A stretch of DNA of 64,000 nt from Cyanobium sp. WAJ14-Wanaka (GTDB lineage Bacteria > Cyanobacteriota > Cyanobacteriia > PCC-6307 > Cyanobiaceae): assembly GCF_024345375.1 (NCBI RefSeq), contig NZ_JAGQAZ010000002.1, positions 372,001-436,000 on the forward strand, given 5' to 3'. The notes under the pieces were generated by a model. The model was not told where the DNA came from and ran no database searches. It was given only the letters and a program-made list of their open reading frames with translations. Below are positions 8,448-17,549 of this stretch, in pieces; positions within the stretch are counted from its first letter, which is position 1; every line of letters begins with the position of its first letter. The translations under genes and the position numbers were made by a program.

Positions 8448-10694
8448 ATGACCACCAGTTACAACACCATTCTCGGAACAGACACCGCCAATACCCTGTT
8501 GGGGGCAACCGGAGCGGATTCCATTGTTGCCTTAGCCGGTGACGACCTTGTGATCGGTGGCGGCACCAACGACATTGTCAATCTCGGATCAGGCAACGAC
8601 TCCGTCAACTTCACTTCCGACACCACCTCCGCATCAGTGCTAGGTGGTGATGGCAACGACTCCCTCGGTCTGACTGTTTCGTTCAACACCTCCACCCTGA
8701 GCGGTGGCGATGGTAACGACACCCTTTTCCTTACTTCTGCCCCCACCGCCACTGCCCTTTTTGGCGGTGCCGGCAACGACACGATTCAGGTATCTAACAA
8801 TTTCATTGGCGGCACGATCTACGGCGGTGACTCCACAGCCACCTCCACCGATGGTGCTGATTCGATCAGCATTTCTGGATCGATCTCAGCAGCCCTGTTC
8901 AACGCCAACGGCGGCGCTGACACGCTCTATGTCGCCGGTCAAATTCTTGGGGCCTCTGCCGTTTACGGCGGCCAAGGAAACGACTGGATCAGCGCAGTTA
9001 CAAGCGTCAGCTCTTCCACCATTACTGGAAACCTGGGCAATGACACCCTGACTTTCCTGAGCAACCTCAGGGCTGCCACTGTTTACGGCGGTGCTATTGA
9101 TGATACATCCTCTGATGGATCAGACACCATCTCCATTGCTGGATCTGTCACGGCCTCCTTTGTGCAGGGCAATGGCGGTAACGACCAAATCAACATCACC
9201 TCGAGTGTGCTTGCGAGCTCGGTTTACGGCGGCCAGGGCAACGACCTGATCACTGCTGCTTCTTCCGTTTCCGCAAGTATTGCCACCTCCACCATCTCGG
9301 GCAACCTCGGCGCCGACACCATACTACTTGGTGGGTCCGGTAGTACTAATACTATTATTGGATCTCAGATTTATGGTAGTGATTCTACCGGCACTCTGAC
9401 CGGAGATGATTCAATCGATATTCGTTACTCCACGATCCAAACCTCAAGCATTTTTGGTGGCGCAGGTGCCGATACTTTGTTTGTAGGTTTTGGTGCCACT
9501 GGTCAAATAATTCAGACCAGTGTCTCTGGTTTTGCTGGTAATGACTACATGCTTTTTGAGGGCTCCGCTGTAAGTAGCACTGTTGATGCCGGAGTCGGTA
9601 ACGACACCATTTTCATCAATAGTTCTGGTGCTGGAGCCAATGCCTCTGCAGGCTTCTATGCTGGCCTTGGCAATGACCTAATCACGGTCCAGCAGCTCTG
9701 GGGCGGCAGCGTATTCGGTGATACATCCGCTACCGATACAGCTGGCGGTAATGACTCCATCAGCCTTGGCACCATCAGTGCAGCCAGCGTTTATGGCGCA
9801 GCCGGTGATGACACGGTACTCCTGGTGACTTCGGCAAGTAGTAGCCGTGTCGATATGGGTGAAGGAGCAAACTTTGTATCCGGTGGTGCGAATTTCACTG
9901 CCAGCACATTGCTTGGTGGTGCTGGTGCAGACTCCTTTGCCTTCGGCGGCGGCGTCACAGGCGCTTCCATCGATTCAGGCGCTGGAATCGACTCCCTCCA
10001 GTTCGGTGCAACGGTGAGCAACTCCACCATTCGCTCTGGTGCTGGTGCTGACACCTTGGCCTTCAGTGTTGCTGTGAACGCAAGTTCCGTCTATGGCTCC
10101 ACAGATACAGCTGGGTTGATCACGAATAGTGGCTCCTTCTCAGCGGCTTCGCTGATAGGTGGTACTGCTAACGACACCTTCAGCTTTGGTGGTCTAGTTA
10201 CTGGATCCCTGTTTACAGGTGGAGCCGGTAGTGATAGTTTCAACTTCATTTCTGGTGGCGTAGCTTCAGCTGGCACATCTTCGTATTTCGCTTCTGGAAA
10301 CACCTCAATAGTTGGTGGTGCTGGCAACGATAGTGTTACTTTCTCGAATATTACGGGCTCGTCTACGCTAAACAATTTGGCAGGTGCAACTTACTACTTT
10401 GGCTCTAATACAGGTAACGACACTCTCAACTTCTTGTTTGGGACGGCTGGTGCTTCAACAAATGCCTTTGGTACAGGCTTAGTATTAACAGTTGCGGCTG
10501 ACTCCTCTTATGGGTCAACCTCAGCCTTCTCGTTTAATGCTGGTACTTCATTGGTTTCGATGGGTTCTGGTGCGGATCAGCGTTCTATCTTCATTGCTGG
10601 TATGACTGGTGGTGCAAACGGAAACACTAATGTTAATGGTCTTTACATTAATTTCACAACTGTTGCAAGCAGTGTGATCACAGCCTTCGGCTGA
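8448..10694 (+). CDS. RTX-like repeat protein, probable type I secretion substrate
   Basis: 748 residues, acidic and rich in Gly, Ser, Thr, Asn and Asp. It carries many GGxGND-type Ca-binding motifs (GGDGNDSLGL, GGDGNDTLFL, GGAGNDTIQV, GGQGNDWI, GNLGNDTL). These are not packed as tandem nonapeptides: each is followed by a 20-30 residue stretch of alternating hydrophobic and Ser/Thr residues (such as ASVYGAAGDDTVLLV), giving about 25 loosely periodic repeats, as in cyanobacterial RTX-like surface proteins. There is no N-terminal Sec signal and almost no Cys, and the C-terminus is hydrophobic and Ser/Thr-rich (VASSVITAFG), all consistent with C-terminal type I export. The HlyB/HlyD pair at 17.5-21.8 kb is the obvious exporter. 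The Ser/Thr-rich stretches would suit the OGT-type enzymes nearby. Whether it is a surface layer, adhesin or motility protein is not known. Confidence 0.85.
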   Translation: MTTSYNTILGTDTANTLLGATGADSIVALAGDDLVIGGGTNDIVNLGSGNDSVNFTSDTTSASVLGGDGNDSLGLTVSFNTSTLSGGDGNDTLFLTSAPTATALFGGAGNDTIQVSNNFIGGTIYGGDSTATSTDGADSISISGSISAALFNANGGADTLYVAGQILGASAVYGGQGNDWISAVTSVSSSTITGNLGNDTLTFLSNLRAATVYGGAIDDTSSDGSDTISIAGSVTASFVQGNGGNDQINITSSVLASSVYGGQGNDLITAASSVSASIATSTISGNLGADTILLGGSGSTNTIIGSQIYGSDSTGTLTGDDSIDIRYSTIQTSSIFGGAGADTLFVGFGATGQIIQTSVSGFAGNDYMLFEGSAVSSTVDAGVGNDTIFINSSGAGANASAGFYAGLGNDLITVQQLWGGSVFGDTSATDTAGGNDSISLGTISAASVYGAAGDDTVLLVTSASSSRVDMGEGANFVSGGANFTASTLLGGAGADSFAFGGGVTGASIDSGAGIDSLQFGATVSNSTIRSGAGADTLAFSVAVNASSVYGSTDTAGLITNSGSFSAASLIGGTANDTFSFGGLVTGSLFTGGAGSDSFNFISGGVASAGTSSYFASGNTSIVGGAGNDSVTFSNITGSSTLNNLAGATYYFGSNTGNDTLNFLFGTAGASTNAFGTGLVLTVAADSSYGSTSAFSFNAGTSLVSMGSGADQRSIFIAGMTGGANGNTNVNGLYINFTTVASSVITAFG

Positions 10695-10721
10695 TCCACT
10701 GCACCCGCTTTATTACACTTG

Positions 10722-10743
10722 GGGGCCTTCGGGCCCCTTTTTT
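10722..10743 (+). terminator. Rho-independent terminator with UUCG tetraloop
   Basis: A perfect 6 bp GGGGCC/GGCCCC stem closed by a TTCG loop (10722-10737) is followed by six T (10738-10743). It lies 28 bp after the stop codon of the RTX-like gene and abuts the start of the next reading frame. Confidence 0.85.
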
Positions 10744-12898
10744 GTTGGAAACGATTCTGCTTGCCTGGCCAGATCAACTGGTCCGGGAACCCTTGGCAAA
10801 GCCCCTTCAGCCTTCCCATGAGATGCTCCGGTCCTTGGCAGTGCTGGTTCGAGTCGGAGAGGCCAGTGTGGCTGAAACGCATTTGCTCGATTGGCTGCGG
10901 CAGCAGCCGGCTGGCCTTGAACCCCTAACGCTGCTGGCCGTGCTGCGTTTTAAGCAGGGAGATCGCTGCAATTTTAAGTTGTTGCTGCAGCGCCTAAATG
11001 CGGCCCACCCCCAGGCCCTTTACACCCGGTGGTTGCTGTTACAGCACTGGCTGCAGCAGGGTGATCTCAGTTCAATTGACGCTGCAGGATCTTCCATCTG
11101 GGCAGGGGAGGATTCCTCCTTGATGTTGCGGCTCACGCGCATCGCCCTGCTGCTCAAGCGGCTGCATTTTGGGGAGGCTCAAGCTCTCCTGGATCAGCTG
11201 CCCCAGCCGCCCAGTATGGAGGCCATGATGCTGCAGGCCCGCAGCCTGGCCATGCAAGGTGAGCACCGCCGTGCCCTGACTCTGTTGCGCCCCCTACTGG
11301 AGCGTGTTCCCCAGCATCGCCCCCTGATGGGGCAGCTGTTGGAGCTGGTGATTGATGCCCGCGAGGCACCCCTGGTTGTGCCCCTAGCCCGGGAAGCGAT
11401 TGGACGCCATGGCGAGCATCCTGATTTGCTATGCCATGTCACCACCGTGAAGCTTTACCAACGTCAGCCTGGCTTGGCCCGCCGGTCGGCCCTACTTCAG
11501 CAGGCGTGGGCTTCGGTTCGGCCCACCCCCATCAATCTGGCAAACCAGATCAGCACCTATGAGCAAATGGGCCATGCAGATTGGTTGACCCACCTTCTAC
11601 CGAAGTTCACCGAAAACCCTCTTGCCGATCTGCAACTGCACAGCAACCTGGCCATGCACCTGGCCAGCATTGAATCCCCTTGCTATCCAGCCCATTTGTG
11701 CCGGATCCAGGCGGCGATCGAGCCCACCGAGGCCTATGCCAAGCACCGTCATGCAGGTCCCGGTTTTCCATGCCCAGTGGCGAACACTAATCGGCCCCTG
11801 CGCATCGCCTGGATCACCGCCGATCTCTGCCCCCACCCGGTGAGCAGATTTCTTTTGGGTTTCCTTGATGCCTCCAATGGCCGCCGCCGCCATAGCCATC
11901 AGGTGGTGAGCGTGACAGACCATGGCAGCGAATCCTGTGCCGATTTGTTTCATGCTCTGCCGGATCTTGAGCTGGTGGATGTTTCATCCGTGCGTGATCA
12001 CGAGCGGGTGGCGGCGATCCGCGAGTTGCAGGCCGATTTGGCGATAGATCTTTCCGGCTGGACCGGGGGCAATTTCATGGCTGGCTTTATTGCCCGTTTG
12101 GCGCCGGTGCAGGTGAATTACCTCGGTTATTTCGCCTCTGCGGGCATTCCTGAGATGGATTACTGGCTTGGGGATGGGGAGCTATTTCCAACTAATCCCA
12201 GCGAGTGGCATACGGAAACCCTCTGGCGCCTGCCTCGCCCCTTCCTGGCCTGGCAACCCGCCGCCGCTTTGCCGGAGGCTATGGCGAAGATAGCCTCTCC
12301 GCCAGGTGGTCCGGTGCATTTCGGCAGCTTCAACCACAACCGCAAGCTCTCGGATCGCACCCTGAGGCTCTGGGGTGCAGTGCTTTCGGCTGTCCCTGGG
12401 GCCCAGCTGGTGCTCAAGGCCAACGCCAAAGGCGACCACAGCACCCAGGAGCTGCTGCGACGCCGCATGTTGCGCGCTGGCCTGGATCCCGAACGGGTGC
12501 TCTGGTTGCCGTTAGCACCTACACCGGAGGAGCACCTCCAGCAATACCGCCACATCGATATCGCCTTGGATCCGCTGCCCAATGGGGGCTGCACCACCAC
12601 CTGTGAAGCTCTCTGGATGGGGGTGCCCGTGATCACCTTGGAGGGCCACACCTACGTGGGCCGCATGAGCACCGCCGTACTGCGGGGGGCGGGTTTGGGA
12701 AGCTGGGTTTGCTCCTCCGAGGCTGATTACGTGCGGATGGCCCGGGAGCAGGCAGCTCGGCTGGTGGAACTGCGCAGCAGGCGGGAGCACTGGCGCAGTC
12801 GACTTGCCGAGAGCCCCCTGGGGGATGCGGTTGATCTGATGGACCACCTTGAGCAGGCCTTCAGCGCCATGCATGTAGCGGCCCTCACAGGCCGATAA
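10742..12898 (+). CDS. TPR / SPINDLY-type O-GlcNAc transferase-like protein (GT41)
   Basis: 718 residues from TTG at 10742. The adjacent TTG at 10745 and ATG at 10823 are alternatives, and the true start is uncertain because the terminator T-tract overlaps the first codon. The N-terminal half (about 1-330) is helical and TPR-like. The C-terminal half is a GT41 catalytic domain: HPVSRFLLGF (catalytic-His loop), VQVNYLGYFASAGIPEMDYW, FGSFNHNRKLSD, and the UDP-site block LDPLPNGGCTTTCEALWMG with GVPVITLEG and RMSTAVLR. Such enzymes transfer GlcNAc or another sugar to Ser/Thr of cytoplasmic proteins. Its position next to the RTX-like gene makes that protein a candidate acceptor. A second GT41 gene converges on it with a 14 bp overlap. 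Confidence 0.85.
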   Translation: MLETILLAWPDQLVREPLAKPLQPSHEMLRSLAVLVRVGEASVAETHLLDWLRQQPAGLEPLTLLAVLRFKQGDRCNFKLLLQRLNAAHPQALYTRWLLLQHWLQQGDLSSIDAAGSSIWAGEDSSLMLRLTRIALLLKRLHFGEAQALLDQLPQPPSMEAMMLQARSLAMQGEHRRALTLLRPLLERVPQHRPLMGQLLELVIDAREAPLVVPLAREAIGRHGEHPDLLCHVTTVKLYQRQPGLARRSALLQQAWASVRPTPINLANQISTYEQMGHADWLTHLLPKFTENPLADLQLHSNLAMHLASIESPCYPAHLCRIQAAIEPTEAYAKHRHAGPGFPCPVANTNRPLRIAWITADLCPHPVSRFLLGFLDASNGRRRHSHQVVSVTDHGSESCADLFHALPDLELVDVSSVRDHERVAAIRELQADLAIDLSGWTGGNFMAGFIARLAPVQVNYLGYFASAGIPEMDYWLGDGELFPTNPSEWHTETLWRLPRPFLAWQPAAALPEAMAKIASPPGGPVHFGSFNHNRKLSDRTLRLWGAVLSAVPGAQLVLKANAKGDHSTQELLRRRMLRAGLDPERVLWLPLAPTPEEHLQQYRHIDIALDPLPNGGCTTTCEALWMGVPVITLEGHTYVGRMSTAVLRGAGLGSWVCSSEADYVRMAREQAARLVELRSRREHWRSRLAESPLGDAVDLMDHLEQAFSAMHVAALTGR

Positions 12899-15056
12899 CC
12901 TCCTGACGCATTTGCCGGTAGAGCTGTTCGAGTTGGCTGGCCAGTCTGGCTCCATCAGCCAGGGGTGAGGCCTGTAGCTCTAGACGAAGGTCCATTCTTT
13001 GTTTGCGCTGCCGCAGGCCCGCTGCGGCAAGTTCTTGGGCGATCTGGAGATATTCAGCTTCACTGTGGGCAAGCCACTGGGGCTGATTGCCATGCACCAA
13101 CAGGCTGGCCGCCAGCCTCTCCACCATGCCTGCACCCGCTAGGGCCACCACCGGCACTCCCATCCATAGGGCTTCCGCCGTGGTGGTTGCTCCGCCATAG
13201 GGGATTGGATCGAGGGCCACATCCATTTCGCTATAACGCAGCAGGTGGTTCAGACCTCCCTCTACCCAGGGCAGTAGCCGTAATCTTTCTGGGACCAGCC
13301 CAGCTGCTTCGAAGCGCCGGCGGATCCGATCCCGCTCAGCCTCCTCATGGAAGCTGATGCTCTTGATCACCAGCTCGGCCTGGGGCACCGCCGCCATTAC
13401 GGCGCAGAACAGTTCGATCGTGGGCGCTGTGAGTTTGCGGGCGTGGTTAAAGCAGCCGAAGCGAAATTTTGGGCTGTCGCAGCGCTCCGGTAGCGGCAGT
13501 TCACCGCCGGGATCAAAGGCCATATAGCCGCCAGGTATTTCCAACAGTCGATGGGCTTCGCTGTCTGTGGGTCCTAGTCCACCGAAAAGGATGCTGTCGC
13601 CCAGCCAGCCGTCCACTTCTCTTAGGTAGGTGGGGGCCGGATAACCCAGGTAGCTGAGCTGAACTGGTGCCGGGCGCTGGGCCAGCAGCCCCAAACGGCT
13701 GTGGCCGGTGAAGCCGCCAAGTTCCACAAGCACATCCAGCCGCTGATCAGCCACCAGCCGGGCGGCCTGGCCGTCGTTGAGGAAGCGCAAATCCAGCCAG
13801 TGTTCGACACTGTGGCGTAGGTGTTCGCTGATCCAATCTTGATGGGGGCCGCAGCTCAGGGCCCATAGCTCCACTTCCTCTTGGCGGTGATTTTGCAGCA
13901 CCGGCAGCAGAAATCGGCCCACTGGATGGTTGCAAAAATCGGAGGAGAGGTAGCCCACCCTCAGCCGCCGGCCTTCAATCGGCTCCAACAACAAATCTGG
14001 CCAGAGCCTGCCGATTCCTTTTTTTTTCAGGCGATCTTCCCATTGGCGGGCTTGTCCTGCCCTTGCTGTCGCTTGTATCAGGTCATAGCTGGCCCCCAGA
14101 AACTGGCGGCTAAATAGCTGCCCATCCTTGAGCTGGTCTTCTTGGAGGGGCCAAAGCCCCCAGAGCCGTCTGGTGGCGGCCAGTTGGCCAAGTTCCGCCA
14201 GGCTCTGACCGAGGGCCTGCTGCAATTCAGAGTTTTCCGGTTGCCATTGCAGGCCCCTTTGCAGGATCTGATGGGGAGCCAGGCTGAATTTTAGGCCCCT
14301 CAGGCAGGCCGCCCAGTTGAGCCAATGGATCGCCTGCTGGGGTTGCTCTTTGGCTAGCTGGGCTAATTGTTGACTTGCCTGTTCAAAATTGGCCTGGGCC
14401 ATCCAAAGCCCGGCCATGGCCCCCCGCACGTCCGCCTGGTTTTGTTGCTCCGATGGCAGTTCGCTCCAGAGCTGGCCAGCCTCCTTGAGTTTGCCGAGGT
14501 CTTTCAGCACGGTGATGCGATTAGCAGCCATGCGGGCATCGCTTGGATCCAAGGCATGGGCCTGCTCAAAGGCGGCCAGTGCTTCCCCCAGATGCCCCAG
14601 TCGGGCCTGACATATACCCAGATTGATCCAGGCTTCACACCGGTCGGGCTGTTCCCGCACCAGCACCCTCAGTAGGTCGGCGGCCAGCTGGGGATGGCCA
14701 GCCGCCAAAAGGGTTTGGGCCATGGCCTGTCTAAGGGCTGGTTCGCCAGGGTTTTGCTGGATTAGGGGTTCAAGTAGGGCCTGGGCCGCGGCAAACTCTT
14801 TGCTTTCCAGCCAGCAATTCACGGCGTTGAGGGCTAGGCCCTGGTGGCCGGGAAATAGGCCGAGCCAGTGGTGATAATGTGCACTGGCTTCTGAAATTCT
14901 GCCGGCCTGCCGCAACAGAGCCCCCAGATTCACTGCCTCATCCACTTCTGCATGCTGCTCCAGCAGCACGCGGTAATGCTGCTCCGCAGTTGCCATATCC
15001 CCTTGGCTGTGGGCTCGCCAGGCTTCTTCCCTTACCTTCGCCGGATTGCTAGACAC
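12885..15056 (-). CDS. TPR / SPINDLY-type O-GlcNAc transferase-like protein (GT41)
   Basis: 723 residues, GTG start. Tandem TPRs fill about residues 1-330, for example EALAAFEQAHALDPSDARMA, with the usual 34-residue spacing. The GT41 domain follows: SSDFCNHPVGRFLLPV with the catalytic-His loop, VQLSYLGYPAPTYLREVDGW, FGCFNHARKLTAPTIELF, LDPIPYGGATTTAEALWMG and GVPVVALAG. All key blocks are intact. It resembles the convergent gene at 10742 but is not nearly identical, so the pair is an old duplication or two enzymes with different acceptors. Expected to be cytoplasmic. Confidence 0.87.
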   Translation of the reverse strand: MSSNPAKVREEAWRAHSQGDMATAEQHYRVLLEQHAEVDEAVNLGALLRQAGRISEASAHYHHWLGLFPGHQGLALNAVNCWLESKEFAAAQALLEPLIQQNPGEPALRQAMAQTLLAAGHPQLAADLLRVLVREQPDRCEAWINLGICQARLGHLGEALAAFEQAHALDPSDARMAANRITVLKDLGKLKEAGQLWSELPSEQQNQADVRGAMAGLWMAQANFEQASQQLAQLAKEQPQQAIHWLNWAACLRGLKFSLAPHQILQRGLQWQPENSELQQALGQSLAELGQLAATRRLWGLWPLQEDQLKDGQLFSRQFLGASYDLIQATARAGQARQWEDRLKKKGIGRLWPDLLLEPIEGRRLRVGYLSSDFCNHPVGRFLLPVLQNHRQEEVELWALSCGPHQDWISEHLRHSVEHWLDLRFLNDGQAARLVADQRLDVLVELGGFTGHSRLGLLAQRPAPVQLSYLGYPAPTYLREVDGWLGDSILFGGLGPTDSEAHRLLEIPGGYMAFDPGGELPLPERCDSPKFRFGCFNHARKLTAPTIELFCAVMAAVPQAELVIKSISFHEEAERDRIRRRFEAAGLVPERLRLLPWVEGGLNHLLRYSEMDVALDPIPYGGATTTAEALWMGVPVVALAGAGMVERLAASLLVHGNQPQWLAHSEAEYLQIAQELAAAGLRQRKQRMDLRLELQASPLADGARLASQLEQLYRQMRQEVIGL

Positions 15057-15111
15057 CCAGGCTCCACAGCTAGCCGCATCCTATGGAGCGGACCCTGCTC
15101 CCCTGCTGCGG

Positions 15112-16824
15112 ATGGAGGATCTCTGTGCGGGCAAACTCACGGCTATTGATGCCCAGCTCGAGGCCTCTAAAATCCTTGCTGCGGGAGGCGATGGCCGCTG
15201 GGCGATGCTCGAGGCTCTGGCCCTTTGGTTTCAGCAGCGCTACGGCGAAGCCCTTGAAGCCCTAGTCCAGCCCTCCGCAATTGAGGCCTGTGCTTCGATC
15301 GCGGATTATCATAACATTTGCGGGATGGTGGCAAGGCAGCTCCCTGGCCAGGAGGCCAGGGCCCTGCAGGCCTATCGCCGTGCCCTCGAGCTGGAGCCCG
15401 ATCGTTCTGACACCCTCTACAACCTTGGCAACCTGCTCAAGCAGGACCAGCCCGAGGAGGCTGAACAGTGCTATCGCCGCAGCCTGACCATTAATGCCTG
15501 TGCAGCTGCCTGCTGGCACAACCTTGGCATTGCCCTCTGCAGCCAAAACCGCCACCAAGAGGCCCTAGCGCCCCTGCGCACAAGCCTTCGGCTCGATCCG
15601 GCTGAGGCGGATGTGTGGTGCAACCTGGGCCTTGCTTTCTATGGCCTGGAGCAGTTTGAGAAGGCAGAACGTTGCTTTCGCTTCACCATTGGTCTCGATG
15701 CCAACCATGCCCCCAGCCACCTAAATCTGGGCAATGCACTGATCAGCGTCTTGCAGCCAGAGCAGGCCATCCACTTCCTGGAGAGGGGTGTGGAGCTGGA
15801 TTCCAGTTCTACCAATTCCCTCTGGAATCTTGCTCTGGCATACCTTCTGCTGGGCCGCTTCCAGGAGGGCTGGAAATACTACGAAGCCCGTTTTAACGGC
15901 AAGGATTTTGAAAAGGTTCAGATCCCCACTTCTGGTCTTCAGATTCGTCAGTTTGAGCAGCTTCCCCTTGCCGGCGATCCGCCTGTGGTGGTGTGGAGCG
16001 AGCAGGGCTTGGGGGATTCAATTCAATTTTGTCGCTATCTGAACCTTCTGGAGGCATCTGGCGTTCCCTACTTGTTTCTGGCTCGGCGCCAGATGCTCAA
16101 GCTGTTTAAGGATTGGACAGGTTTGGGTGAGCGGGTACTGCCCTTGGGGAGCACCGATCCAGCCACTGATCAGCGCCCCCACTTGGCCCTGATGAGCCTG
16201 CCCATGCTCTACAACACCGAGCTGCATTCGGTGCCAGCCCAGGTTCCCTACCTGCGCGCCAACGATCCCACGCCGGATCATTTGCGGGTACCTCCCCCGC
16301 CAGGGGGGCTTGCAGTAGGGCTGGTATGGGCCTCAAACCCGGATAACAAGGCGATGTATAAAAACAAAAGCTTGCCCGCGGATCTGCTCCTACCCCGCTT
16401 ACTTGAGCTTGCCGATCTCGATTTGATCGATCTCCATAGCCTCCAATTTGGCATCGATGCGGAGCAGCTGAGCCCATGGCTGGGCCACCCTCGGCTCACG
16501 GATTGGCGTGATCGCCTCAGTGATTTTTCCGATACCGCCCACGTGTTGCAACAGCTTGATCTGATCATCAGTGTGGATACGGCCGTCGCCCATCTCGCCG
16601 GGGCCCTGAATCGCCCCATCTGGCTGCTGCTGCCTCAAAATGCAGATTTCCGATGGCTCAAGGGCCGTTCGCATTCACCCTGGTATCCATCCATGCGGCT
16701 TTTTCGCCAAACCGCCCATGGAGATTGGTTCTCTGTGGTGGAGCAACTCAAAGCTGCCCTAGATGAGATGCTGCTTTTGGATGTGGGGGCCTTAGTGGCT
16801 GAAAGTAGAGGTAGCCGACTTTGA
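15112..16824 (+). CDS. TPR protein with C-terminal GT9-like domain
   Basis: 570 residues from ATG at 15112. The frame also runs back to TTG at 15046, which would overlap the divergent gene's start. At least five canonical TPRs cover about residues 90-270, for example YRRALELEPDRSDTLYNLGN and LGRFQEGWKYYEARF, the latter typical of the linker in TPR-GT9 fusions. The C-terminus has a GT9-type core: VVWSEQGLGDSIQF, LAVGLVWASNPDN and ISVDTAVAHLAGALN. It starts a four-gene unit with the PpiC protein, the secretion ABC and HlyD, its stop overlapping the next start by TTGA. A role in modifying or presenting the secreted protein is likely from this linkage. Confidence 0.82.
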   Translation: MEDLCAGKLTAIDAQLEASKILAAGGDGRWAMLEALALWFQQRYGEALEALVQPSAIEACASIADYHNICGMVARQLPGQEARALQAYRRALELEPDRSDTLYNLGNLLKQDQPEEAEQCYRRSLTINACAAACWHNLGIALCSQNRHQEALAPLRTSLRLDPAEADVWCNLGLAFYGLEQFEKAERCFRFTIGLDANHAPSHLNLGNALISVLQPEQAIHFLERGVELDSSSTNSLWNLALAYLLLGRFQEGWKYYEARFNGKDFEKVQIPTSGLQIRQFEQLPLAGDPPVVVWSEQGLGDSIQFCRYLNLLEASGVPYLFLARRQMLKLFKDWTGLGERVLPLGSTDPATDQRPHLALMSLPMLYNTELHSVPAQVPYLRANDPTPDHLRVPPPPGGLAVGLVWASNPDNKAMYKNKSLPADLLLPRLLELADLDLIDLHSLQFGIDAEQLSPWLGHPRLTDWRDRLSDFSDTAHVLQQLDLIISVDTAVAHLAGALNRPIWLLLPQNADFRWLKGRSHSPWYPSMRLFRQTAHGDWFSVVEQLKAALDEMLLLDVGALVAESRGSRL

Positions 16825-17549
16825 ATACAACCAGCGCTCCCCTGGCGGATGACGAGGTCCTGGCCCTGGTGAGGCGAATGGAGCTTTTGCCGCAACTAGT
16901 GCGACGCCAGCAGGAGGAGGCAATCATTAACTGTGTTGACCTGCCCCAGGATTGGATAGATGCCCAGCGCCAGGAGCTATTGGGGGACCAGGATTTGGAG
17001 GCCTATCTCCGTGCAAAGGGCTGGCACTCCACTGATCTTGATTTGCAACTCTGCCGGGCAGAAGCCCTGCGCCGCTTTGCGAGCCAGCTATTTGGGCCAG
17101 GCCTGGAGGAGGCCTTCTTGGCATGCCAGGGCAGCCGTGATGAAGTCATTTACTCACTCCTGCGGGTGAGCGATGCGGCCCTGGCCCATGAACTGTGGAT
17201 TCGCCTTGAGGAACAGGAAACCACCTTTGCGGAAGTGGCCAGTCAATTTGGCGAGGGCCCTGAAGCCCAGCGCAAGGGGGTGATGGGGCCCATGGAAATC
17301 GGCAGGCTGCAGCCCCCTGAGCTGGCCACCTCGCTACGCAGCCTTCGGCCAGGACAGCTCAGCCCCCCTCAGCAGTTTGGCCAATGGCAGATTTTGCTGC
17401 GCCTGGAGCAGCTCACCCCTGCCCGTTTTGATCAGGTAACGCGTGAGCGTCTGCTTCAGGAAAAGTTGGATCAGCTGCTTGAAGATCGGGTGCAGAGGTA
17501 TCTGCGTGGGGAGCCCCTCGACCCCCTCAATTACGATCGACCTGCATGA
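16821..17549 (+). CDS. PpiC/parvulin-type peptidyl-prolyl isomerase
   Basis: 242 residues, TTG start overlapping the previous stop (16821-16824). A parvulin-like domain covers about residues 110-205: SRDEVIYSLLRVSD, FAEVASQFGEGPEAQRKGVM, GPMEIGRLQPPELATSLRSL and RPGQLSPP correspond to the family's conserved blocks, and an alpha-helical N-terminal part precedes it. There is no signal peptide, so it should be cytoplasmic, unlike SurA or PrsA. Its place immediately before the type I ABC gene (ATGA overlap) suggests it acts on the substrate before export. Catalytic residues are not fully conserved as far as I can judge, so it may be mainly a chaperone. Confidence 0.78.
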   Translation: MNTTSAPLADDEVLALVRRMELLPQLVRRQQEEAIINCVDLPQDWIDAQRQELLGDQDLEAYLRAKGWHSTDLDLQLCRAEALRRFASQLFGPGLEEAFLACQGSRDEVIYSLLRVSDAALAHELWIRLEEQETTFAEVASQFGEGPEAQRKGVMGPMEIGRLQPPELATSLRSLRPGQLSPPQQFGQWQILLRLEQLTPARFDQVTRERLLQEKLDQLLEDRVQRYLRGEPLDPLNYDRPA

